6,966 nt of DNA from Candidatus Faecivivens stercorigallinarum (GTDB lineage Bacteria > Bacillota > Clostridia > Oscillospirales > Ruminococcaceae): assembly GCA_018715465.1 (NCBI GenBank), contig DVLN01000200.1, forward strand, positions 1 to 6,966, written 5' to 3'. This document shows positions 1 through 4,553 of the stretch, piece by piece (the first letter of the stretch is position 1; each line of letters starts with the position of its first letter). Both the position numbers and the translations under genes were made by a program. The notes under the pieces are model-generated. The model saw only the letters and a program-made list of their open reading frames with translations, was not told where the DNA came from and made no database searches.

Positions 1-77
1 ACCGAAAAGGAAACATCAAATACACCCTTTTTTTCTCCGTAATCACGGGTTAATTTTTCAACGCTAATTGTACGCAT
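1..77 (-). CDS. ABC transporter ATP-binding protein, N-terminal fragment (gene runs off the left edge)
   Basis: Only the first 26 residues are in the window. They include KLTRDYGEKKGVFDVSF, which matches the first beta strands and the aromatic A-loop region (Tyr13, stacking on adenine) of ABC-type nucleotide-binding domains of the drug/ABC-2 exporter kind. In that family this segment is followed a few residues later by the Walker A loop, which would lie beyond the edge. The ATG at 75-77 is preceded by a strong ribosome binding site, GGGAGGG (84-90), with 6 nt spacing, and by its own promoter at 116-144, so the start is well supported. It would be the energising subunit of a membrane exporter or importer; the substrate cannot be judged from this piece. 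The family call rests on a short N-terminus and would need the Walker A, signature and Walker B motifs to be certain. Confidence 0.65.
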   Translation of the reverse strand, partial: MRTISVEKLTRDYGEKKGVFDVSFS

Positions 78-115
78 ATGCAGCCCTCCCAGCAATATGC
101 TTTCTGATTACCAAC

Positions 116-144
116 ATTATAGCATCGCTGACTGCGCCGGTCAA
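116..144 (-). promoter_or_regulatory. Sigma-A promoter of the ABC transporter gene
   Basis: Reading the minus strand, the -35 box TTGACC (139-144) and the -10 box TATAAT (116-121) are separated by exactly 17 bp. Transcription would start near 109, giving a leader of about 32 nt before the ATG at 77. The promoter begins only 9 nt after the T tract of the preceding esterase terminator, so the ABC gene is its own transcription unit. Confidence 0.8.
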
Positions 145-153
145 CCAAGCAGC

Positions 154-191
154 AAAAAAGGCCTGCTGCCATCTTCTCTGGCAACAGGTCC
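154..191 (-). terminator. Intrinsic terminator of the esterase gene
   Basis: On the minus strand the arms GGACCTGTTGCCA (179-191) and TGGCAGCAGGCC (160-171) form a 12-bp stem with one bulged A and one G-U pair around a 7-nt loop. A run of six T (154-159) follows immediately. It lies 13 nt after the esterase stop codon, a textbook rho-independent terminator. Confidence 0.9.
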
Positions 192-204
192 TTCATTATC
201 AAGA

Positions 205-1017
205 TCAGATCTGACGCATTGTCCCCGCGTAAGCGTCGGTTCTGGGAAGCCAGTCGAGGAATTCCTCGATGTTTTCCTCCCAGCAGCGCCATTCATGTCC
301 ATAGTCCTTTTCAAAATTGGTGGTAACGGAGATGCCGTTCTCCTCAAGGAAAGCAGCAAACGCCTTTGCACGCTCGGGTCCGTCCTTTTTGCCGGTCGAG
401 ACATAATATTTCGGGAAAGTCTTTCCTTCCGCTTTTGCCTTCTTCACCAGCTCAATCGCATCAGGCGAAACCATCTCTTTCAGTTCTTCGGCAGTATAGC
501 TCTTGCCGTAGTTCATATCCATCCGCATCATCGGCCCAGAAAAGCTTCCGACTGCACAATACTGTTCCGGGTTGGTCAGCGAATGCAGCAGCGACCCCAT
601 GCTCCCCATCGACAGTCCTGCAATATAGGTATCTTCCCGTCTGTCAGAAACTGGGAAGTTAGCCTGAATAAATTCAGGCAGCTCCTTGGACAGAAAATCA
701 AAATGTTTATCGCCAACATGGAACCGGTCCTTGCCGCCCGGCTGATTCATATACCCCTTATTTTCGCCCGAAATCATGACGACCGCAATCTGCCGTTCCT
801 CAGCATACCGCTCAACGTTGGTGTACCGTCCCCATACCGAATAGTTGTTGCCAAATCCGTGCAGCAGATACAGCACCGGAAAGGGTGCTTTGTGCTTATG
901 CGTCGGCGCGCCATTCATTCCCATAGCCTCCGGGATTGTACAGGTCGGGATGACCACATTGATGTCTACCTCTCTTCTGAGGGTATAGGAGATAAAACCA
1001 ACGTGAAAAAGTGCCAT
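205..1017 (-). CDS. Alpha/beta-hydrolase esterase of the EstA/esterase D family (PF00756)
   Basis: A 270-residue hydrolase that probably cleaves short-chain carboxylic esters such as acetyl, butyryl or feruloyl groups on sugars or xenobiotics. The catalytic parts are visible in order: the oxyanion-hole HGF (residues 53-55), the nucleophile elbow GLSMG with Ser136, an acid candidate Asp212 in STGKKDG, and His241 in YGHEW. The TNVERYAEE stretch near residue 66 resembles tributyrin esterase EstA of lactic acid bacteria. There is no signal peptide or membrane segment, so it should be cytoplasmic. I chose the ATG at 1017 because AAAGGA (1027-1032) is placed 9 nt upstream; the ATG at 1026 overlaps that site. 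It has its own promoter and terminator, and a LacI-type operator-like site in the leader hints at carbohydrate control. The natural substrate cannot be read from the sequence. Confidence 0.9.
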   Translation of the reverse strand: MALFHVGFISYTLRREVDINVVIPTCTIPEAMGMNGAPTHKHKAPFPVLYLLHGFGNNYSVWGRYTNVERYAEERQIAVVMISGENKGYMNQPGGKDRFHVGDKHFDFLSKELPEFIQANFPVSDRREDTYIAGLSMGSMGSLLHSLTNPEQYCAVGSFSGPMMRMDMNYGKSYTAEELKEMVSPDAIELVKKAKAEGKTFPKYYVSTGKKDGPERAKAFAAFLEENGISVTTNFEKDYGHEWRCWEENIEEFLDWLPRTDAYAGTMRQI

Positions 1018-1026
1018 AAAAAACAT

Positions 1027-1032
1027 TCCTTT
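1027..1032 (-). promoter_or_regulatory. Ribosome binding site that fixes the esterase start
   Basis: AAAGGA on the minus strand lies 9 nt before the ATG at 1015-1017. The in-frame ATG three codons earlier (1024-1026) abuts the site and could not use it, so the shorter protein is preferred. Confidence 0.75.
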
Positions 1033-1039
1033 CTATCCG

Positions 1040-1055
1040 TGGCAAACGTTTTGTA
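1040..1055. promoter_or_regulatory. LacI/GalR-type operator-like site in the esterase leader
   Basis: The plus strand shows TGGCAAACGTTTTGTA, with the central AAACGTTT palindrome and central CG step typical of LacI-family operators. It resembles the E. coli PurR box (ACGCAAACGTTTTCGT type). The outer positions are not symmetric. It lies about 10 to 25 nt downstream of the predicted transcription start, where a bound repressor would block elongation. No LacI-family gene is in the window, so this is a suggestion only. Confidence 0.35.
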
Positions 1056-1071
1056 ACTAAATTATATTTCG

Positions 1072-1101
1072 ATTATATCACATTCTCATCCATTGCTACA
1101 A
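1072..1101 (-). promoter_or_regulatory. Extended -10 promoter of the esterase gene
   Basis: On the minus strand a perfect TATAAT (1072-1077) is preceded by TG plus one base, an extended -10 element. A TTGTAG -35 box (1096-1101) lies 18 bp upstream. Start of transcription would be near 1065, about 48 nt before the ATG. A second TATAAT at 1061-1066 has no -35 partner and is less likely to be used. Confidence 0.65.
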
Positions 1102-1150
1102 GACTATTTTCTCACAATTCTATCCAGGCGGCTTTAGCTAATTAGACAAA

Positions 1151-1182
1151 TCCCTCATCCTGTCTGACGGCAGGATGAGGGA
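1151..1182 (-). terminator. Terminator hairpin of the padR-HAAS operon
   Basis: The arms CCCTCATCCTG (1152-1162) and CAGGATGAGGG (1171-1181) pair perfectly around an 8-nt loop, and an outer T-A pair makes 12 bp. It begins 14 nt after the HAAS gene stop. The following minus-strand sequence, ATTTGTCTAATT, is only moderately T-rich, so termination may be incomplete and some read-through into the esterase gene is possible. Confidence 0.75.
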
Positions 1183-1196
1183 AATTCTATTATCGT

Positions 1197-1664
1197 TTAT
1201 TTCTTTGCGTTTTTAAGCAGATAGCGGACAATTCCGATCACCGCCAGTACCACCGCCGCCGCTGCAATCATCAGCATCACCAGCGGGACATCAATCCCCG
1301 GCCCGGAAACAATAATCGCCGTCGGGCCATCCGCTCCCCCGATGATACCGAGCGCACCATTCAGTTCCTGCTGCTGACGGATCGTCAGATAGACCAGAAA
1401 TCCAACCACAGCTACCACCAGCCAGATAATCGTCCAGACAACTGTCCGGGTTTTCAGCAGCTTCTGCCGGTTAACGCCCAGTTGTTCCTCGATTCCGGCC
1501 GCGAACTGTTCCGGTGTCCCGAGACGGCTGATGACCTGCTGTTCGGTTTCGCCGTGTTCTGCTGCCGATGCAAACGCTTCTTCCAAATCACGCAGTACCG
1601 CTTTGCGTTTACTGGCCGGTAACATCAGCTGTTTTTTTACCTGTTTGATGTATCGTTCCTTCAT
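1197..1664 (-). CDS. HAAS (DUF1700-type) two-TM membrane protein with a GGADGPT decarboxylase-beta-like motif
   Basis: 155 residues. Residues 1-65 form the helical HAAS signalling domain (starts MKERYIKQVKKQL, then a conserved-looking DLEEAFASA and SRLGTPEQFA), a domain typically encoded next to PadR regulators. Two hydrophobic helices follow, at about 74-95 and 126-150, with a Lys/Arg-rich C-terminus, so the N-terminal domain and the C-terminus should be cytoplasmic. The loop between them holds GIIGGADGPTAIIVS (106-120), the signature of the beta subunit of Na+-translocating decarboxylases, in which the equivalent Asp (here Asp112) is essential for ion transport. The start ATG overlaps the padR stop as ATGA and is served by GGAGGG 6 nt upstream, so translation is coupled to padR. 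Probably a membrane partner or sensor that works with PadR; the signal is unknown. No other decarboxylase parts are nearby, so it is not a working pump by itself. Confidence 0.85.
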   Translation of the reverse strand: MKERYIKQVKKQLMLPASKRKAVLRDLEEAFASAAEHGETEQQVISRLGTPEQFAAGIEEQLGVNRQKLLKTRTVVWTIIWLVVAVVGFLVYLTIRQQQELNGALGIIGGADGPTAIIVSGPGIDVPLVMLMIAAAAVVLAVIGIVRYLLKNAKK

Positions 1665-2023
1665 TTTGCTCCCTCCGATTGACTGTAATCCTGAATAAAT
1701 CCGTCGACGCAGACGGTATACCGCTGCCAGAACCCAATCAGTTCTCCCAATGTTTCCCGGCCCTTTTCGGTCAGGGAATAGTACTTCTTCATCCCACCGT
1801 TAGCCGCTGCCGGCGCCATTCGGCAGGCCAGCAGTCCCGCATCCTCCAGCCGATACAGAATCGGGTAGACTGTCCCTTCCTTTGCATATCCGAGGACGTC
1901 CGCACCGCGCCGGTTCAGCTCGGTGATGATCTCATAACCGTATGTCTCCTTTCGTCCAATCAGGCAGAGCAGCATCATTTCCAGCGAACCTTTCTTAAAC
2001 TGCTGGGAATACTTGTTGTCCAA
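1661..2023 (-). CDS. PadR-family winged-helix transcriptional regulator
   Basis: A 120-residue single-domain PadR repressor. Family hallmarks are visible: KGSLEMMLLCLI (residues 11-22), TYGYEI (27-32), the recognition-helix region EGTVYPILYRLEDAGLL (49-65) and the wing KKYYSLTEKG (79-88), followed by a C-terminal dimerisation helix. I place the start at TTG (2021-2023) because AAAGGGGG (2031-2038) stands 7 nt before it. The ATG at 2041 would add six residues (MKGGSP) and has no Shine-Dalgarno sequence; it would even read through the ribosome binding site. PadR proteins of this type usually repress their own operon and often multidrug-export genes. Here a strong inverted repeat sits in its leader (2047-2069), which supports autoregulation. 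Its stop overlaps the start of the HAAS membrane protein, a common partner gene. Confidence 0.95.
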   Translation of the reverse strand: MDNKYSQQFKKGSLEMMLLCLIGRKETYGYEIITELNRRGADVLGYAKEGTVYPILYRLEDAGLLACRMAPAAANGGMKKYYSLTEKGRETLGELIGFWQRYTVCVDGFIQDYSQSEGAK

Positions 2024-2030
2024 AGGTGAA

Positions 2031-2038
2031 CCCCCTTT
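2031..2038 (-). promoter_or_regulatory. Ribosome binding site selecting a TTG start for padR
   Basis: AAAGGGGG on the minus strand is followed by a 7-nt spacer and TTG (2021-2023). The upstream in-frame ATG (2039-2041) abuts the 5' side of this site and is preceded by AT-rich sequence with no purine-rich element. Confidence 0.75.
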
Positions 2039-2046
2039 CATTTGCT

Positions 2047-2069
2047 ACTATTTAGCATTGCTAATTAGT
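2047..2069. promoter_or_regulatory. Probable PadR operator (23-bp inverted repeat)
   Basis: On the minus strand the arms ACTAATTAGC and GCTAAATAGT flank a 3-nt AAT centre; nine of ten positions pair. It lies about 6 to 28 nt downstream of the predicted transcription start and upstream of the ribosome binding site, as expected for a repressor site of an autoregulated padR operon. That PadR binds it is inference from position and symmetry. Confidence 0.65.
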
Positions 2070-2081
2070 TTCGCTAGTATG

Positions 2082-2110
2082 AGTATACCCCTTTTATCCG
2101 CGTCTGTCAA
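2082..2110 (-). promoter_or_regulatory. Sigma-A promoter of the padR-HAAS operon
   Basis: The minus strand has a perfect -35 box TTGACA (2105-2110), a 17-bp spacer and the -10 box TATACT (2082-2087). Transcription should start near 2075, giving a leader of about 52 nt to the TTG start. A promoter this strong driving a repressor gene is typical of units that hold themselves down by autoregulation. Confidence 0.88.
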
Positions 2111-2132
2111 GAGGGAAAAATAGAATTTCAGC

Positions 2133-2167
2133 AAAAGAAAAACGCCTGCGATTTTTCACAGACGTTT
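2133..2167 (-). terminator. Intrinsic terminator at the end of the lon-engB-lysA transcript
   Basis: The arms AAACGTCTGTG (2157-2167) and CGCAGGCGTTT (2140-2150) make an 11-bp stem with two G-U pairs and a 6-nt loop, and TTTCTTTT continues directly after it on the minus strand. It sits just upstream of the padR -35 box and isolates that operon from the upstream genes. It is 236 nt after the lysA stop. Confidence 0.8.
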
Positions 2168-2286
2168 GATAAAGTATGTCTCCGCCAATTGCTTTGTATG
2201 GACATGACATCAACATTGTGCGTTACCCAACCCCGACGTTCTGCGCGTCGGTCAAACAGATAGGTAGTGAGTGCGAATGGTTTTGC

Positions 2287-2319
2287 AAAAAAACAAACGC
2301 ACACCATCTGCCCGGCGTG
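2287..2319 (-). terminator. Weak candidate terminator downstream of lysA
   Basis: On the minus strand CACGCC and GGTGTG can form a 6-bp stem (one G-U) with an 8-nt loop, followed after CGTTTG by seven T (2287-2293). The gap between the stem and the T run makes it a poor terminator by itself; the stronger one is at 2133-2167. Confidence 0.3.
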
Positions 2320-2387
2320 TTCAGTCCGGTTGTTTCTATCACGACCGAGCGGATTGCGAAGCAGGAGCGATCGCCGCGATTAAGTCC

Positions 2388-2402
2388 GCCCGGACACCGG
2401 GC
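2388..2402 (-). repeat. Short GC-rich hairpin abutting the lysA stop codon
   Basis: GCCCGG and CCGGGC are perfect complements around a 3-nt loop, directly after the TAA of lysA. There is no T tract, so it may protect the mRNA 3' end or pause polymerase rather than terminate. Confidence 0.5.
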
Positions 2403-3695
2403 TTAGATGTCGTTGCGGATGAGGTCTTCGTAGGACTGGCCTTTGACGATCAGGCGGTCTTCCCCGTTCTGAACCATGACGACAGGCGGAATCGGGTTGC
2501 GGTTATAGCAGGAGGCCATCGAATAGTTATACGCGCCGGTCGAAAGAACCGCCATGATGTCCCCGGCTTTCACAGACGGCAGCGAAACATTTTCCCCGAG
2601 CAGGTCGCCCGATTCGCAGCACTTGCCCGCAACCGTCACAACCGTATCCGCCTCATCAGCAGCACGGTTCGCAAGCAGAAAATCATACTTGGACTGATAC
2701 AAAATATAACGCGGGTTATCGCCCATGCCGCCGTCAACCGAAACATACGTCCGAATACCGGGAATCTCCTTGACAGCGCCGATAGTGTACAGCGTGGTAC
2801 CAGCTTCACCGACAATGCTCCGTCCGGGTTCCATCAGGATAAACGGAACGCTAACATCGAGTTCAGCCGCCTTCTTATGGATAGCCGCAGAGACAGCCTC
2901 CATATACTCTGCATACGGAACCGGGTCGTCATCCTCAGTATACCGGATACCATAACCACCGCCCAGATCAAGTTCCTCGATCTGGTAGCCGGTTTCAGAC
3001 TTGATATCCGCGATAAAGTCCATCATCACTTCAGCTGCCTTGACAAACGGAGTGACCTCGTGAATCTGAGAACCGATATGGCAATCCACGCCCAACAGAC
3101 GCACAGAAGGCGTTTCAATCGCCTTTTTCACCGCCGCCATCGCTTCGCCTGTTTCCAGCGCAAATCCAAACTTGGAGTCGATCTGGCCGGTCATAATAAA
3201 CTGATGGGTATGGGCATCAATACCGGGTTTTACTCTCAGCTGAACATTGGCGGTGTAATCCAGTTCATCCGCAAAACGGCTGATCCGTTCCAGTTCTTCC
3301 ATATTGTCCACGACAATACGGCCGACACGGTTATACAGAGCCATTTTGATTTCAGCGTCCGACTTGTTGTTGCCATGGAAACAAATCCGCTCCATCGGGA
3401 AACCGACCGACAGCGCTGTGTACAGTTCGCCGCCCGAAACGACGTCCGCACCCAGTCCCTCTTCTTCAGCGATCCGGTACATTTCCTTGCAGGAAAACGC
3501 TTTAGAGGCATAGCAGATCATGCCGTTTCCGTCATAAAAGCGGTCGATCGAATTACGATAGGCACGCATCGCGCCGCGAACGGCGTCTTCATCCATGACG
3601 TACAGCGGAGTGCCGTATTTTTCAGTCAGCTTGACCGCGTCCACTCCGCCGAGCATCAAGTGGCCTTCATCATTGATCTTCACGTTTCTGTCCAT
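2403..3695 (-). CDS. lysA: Diaminopimelate decarboxylase (EC 4.1.1.20)
   Basis: A 430-residue PLP enzyme of fold type III that converts meso-2,6-diaminopimelate to L-lysine and CO2, the last step of lysine synthesis, in the cytoplasm as a dimer. Visible landmarks: the PLP-binding lysine Lys65 in CYASKAFS, HIGSQ (206-210), the phosphate-binding GGGYG (245-249), EPGRSIVG (289-296), the active-site CES at 360-362 contributed across the dimer, and GAYNYSMAS with Tyr389. Length and alignment fit the family when the ATG at 3695 is used, and AGGAAAGGGA (3705-3714) sits 9 nt before it. The frame stays open upstream for 33 more codons to an ATG overlapping the engB stop, but that start lacks a ribosome binding site and the added residues do not resemble LysA. 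No lysine riboswitch precedes it; it is probably co-transcribed with engB. Confidence 0.97.
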   Translation of the reverse strand: MDRNVKINDEGHLMLGGVDAVKLTEKYGTPLYVMDEDAVRGAMRAYRNSIDRFYDGNGMICYASKAFSCKEMYRIAEEEGLGADVVSGGELYTALSVGFPMERICFHGNNKSDAEIKMALYNRVGRIVVDNMEELERISRFADELDYTANVQLRVKPGIDAHTHQFIMTGQIDSKFGFALETGEAMAAVKKAIETPSVRLLGVDCHIGSQIHEVTPFVKAAEVMMDFIADIKSETGYQIEELDLGGGYGIRYTEDDDPVPYAEYMEAVSAAIHKKAAELDVSVPFILMEPGRSIVGEAGTTLYTIGAVKEIPGIRTYVSVDGGMGDNPRYILYQSKYDFLLANRAADEADTVVTVAGKCCESGDLLGENVSLPSVKAGDIMAVLSTGAYNYSMASCYNRNPIPPVVMVQNGEDRLIVKGQSYEDLIRNDI

Positions 3696-3704
3696 TTGTG
3701 TTAA

Positions 3705-3714
3705 TCCCTTTCCT
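3705..3714 (-). promoter_or_regulatory. Ribosome binding site that fixes the lysA start
   Basis: AGGAAAGGGA on the minus strand lies 9 nt before the ATG at 3693-3695. It supports the 430-residue LysA over the 463-residue version beginning at 3794. Confidence 0.75.
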
Positions 3715-3738
3715 TTTTTGATTCTGTCATATGATTGC

Positions 3739-3788
3739 AAACAGGGGTTCAGCGGTGCCCATGGGTTAAAGCCTACCCCCTGCTGTTT
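3739..3788 (-). repeat. Inverted repeat in the engB-lysA spacer
   Basis: AAACAG plus GGG on one side pairs with CCC plus CTGTTT on the other (9 bp, 2-nt bulge), enclosing about 30 nt that can also form smaller stems. No T tract follows on the minus strand, so it is not an intrinsic terminator. It could shape mRNA processing or translation between the two genes. Confidence 0.4.
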
Positions 3789-3790
3789 AC

Positions 3791-4528
3791 TCATTCTTCA
3801 TTGCCAAACCCGATGTATTCAACCGTGACCTCCTGGTCGCCTGGCTGCTCATCATTTTTTGGAACATCCAGAGTCTGCTGCTCCGCATCTTCCGGCGCTT
3901 CATCCGTTTCCGGCATCAGCTCCGGGTGTTCAGCGCAGAAGGCGACCAGCTGTTCCAAAATCCCACGCAATTCGTCCACCCCTTCACCGGTCTTAGATGA
4001 AAAAGGCAGGACGACGGTATCTTCCGGCAGACCAGGGATTTCATCCCCGATTGCCGCCAGCCGCTGCTGGCGTTCGGTCTTATTCAGCTTGTCCGCCTTG
4101 GTCAGCAGGAGAACAAACGGCGTACCAGTCTCAAGCAGGAAGCTGATCATCTCTTTATCCTGTGCAGACGGCGGGTGACGCATATCTACCAGCTGTACCA
4201 CCATACCAAGCATCCGCTTTTCATCCTTGAGATAGCCTTCAATCAGGCCCGACCAGCGTTTTTTCTCGCTGAGTCCGACCTTAGCGTAACCATAGCCGGG
4301 CAGGTCAACCAGATGCAGCTGTCCGTCAAGGTTATAAAAGTTGATGGTGACAGTTTTTCCTGGCTCAGAGCTGACCCTTGCCAATGCCTTGCGGCCCAGC
4401 AGCCGGTTGATCAGCGACGATTTCCCGACATTTGACCGCCCGGAAAAAGCAACTTCCGGCAGATGGGAAACGGGGATCTGCTGATGCAGCCCGTATGCAG
4501 CCTCAAAAGAAACGTTATGATAATTCAT
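3791..4528 (-). CDS. engB: Ribosome biogenesis GTPase EngB/YsxC/YihA
   Basis: A 245-residue TrmE-Era-EngA-EngB-type GTPase needed for large ribosomal subunit assembly. All G motifs are visible: G1 GRSNVGKSS (30-38), G2 threonine in GKTVTINFY (from 58), G3 DLPGYG (75-80), G4 TKAD (143-146) and G5 SSKTGEG (177-183). The catalytic domain ends near residue 200, the usual full length of the family; the remaining 45 or so residues are an acidic, Glu/Asp/Pro/Gln-rich tail that is probably disordered. The ATG at 4526-4528 has GGGGAG (4535-4540) 6 nt upstream and AAGGAG just beyond. It starts 25 nt after the lon stop codon; the lon-engB pairing is known from Bacillus (lonA-ysxC), so co-transcription is likely. 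Confidence 0.97.
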   Translation of the reverse strand: MNYHNVSFEAAYGLHQQIPVSHLPEVAFSGRSNVGKSSLINRLLGRKALARVSSEPGKTVTINFYNLDGQLHLVDLPGYGYAKVGLSEKKRWSGLIEGYLKDEKRMLGMVVQLVDMRHPPSAQDKEMISFLLETGTPFVLLLTKADKLNKTERQQRLAAIGDEIPGLPEDTVVLPFSSKTGEGVDELRGILEQLVAFCAEHPELMPETDEAPEDAEQQTLDVPKNDEQPGDQEVTVEYIGFGNEE

Positions 4529-4553
4529 GCGTATCTCCCCTTCTCCTTCCAGC

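Larger units (their letters stand above)
2168..2402 (-). other. Gene-free lysA 3' region with small hairpins
   Basis: I see no credible gene here on either strand. It holds a GCCCGG-TGT-CCGGGC hairpin immediately after the lysA stop (2388-2402), a weak terminator-like element at 2287-2319, the palindrome TTTTGCAAAA (2281-2290) and an inverted repeat CCGACG/CGTCGG (2233-2251). If lysA transcription runs to the terminator at 2133-2167, this stretch is a 3' untranslated region of over 200 nt. A small RNA derived from it is possible but nothing recognisable supports one. Confidence 0.4.

Noticed and set aside
1018..1026. Esterase start three codons upstream at ATG 1024-1026
   Set aside because: This ATG abuts the Shine-Dalgarno sequence, leaving no spacer; the ATG at 1017 is correctly spaced.
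97..1056. A 319-codon open frame on the plus strand opposite the esterase
   Set aside because: It covers the esterase gene, its terminator and promoter, has no recognisable domain, and the esterase motifs on the minus strand are clear.
1197..1664. Naming the HAAS protein a Na+-translocating decarboxylase beta subunit
   Set aside because: Only the short GGADGPT stretch matches; the protein is far too short, has two rather than many TM helices, and no alpha, gamma or biotin-carrier subunit is nearby.
2366..2373. GCGATCGC palindrome as a possible repeat or HIP-like element
   Set aside because: A single copy with no repetition noticed in the window; expected by chance in GC-rich DNA.
2176..2406. 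A 76-codon open frame on the plus strand in the lysA-padR spacer
   Set aside because: No ribosome binding site, unremarkable composition, runs into the end of lysA, and no family resemblance.
2271..3704. A 477-codon open frame on the plus strand opposite lysA
   Set aside because: It mirrors lysA codon structure, shows no recognisable domain and no matching ribosome binding site. The minus-strand LysA with its full set of active-site motifs explains the region.
3696..3790. Lysine riboswitch in front of lysA
   Set aside because: The spacer is only 95 nt, too short for the roughly 170-nt L-box aptamer, and it lacks the expected conserved stems and a terminator with a T run.
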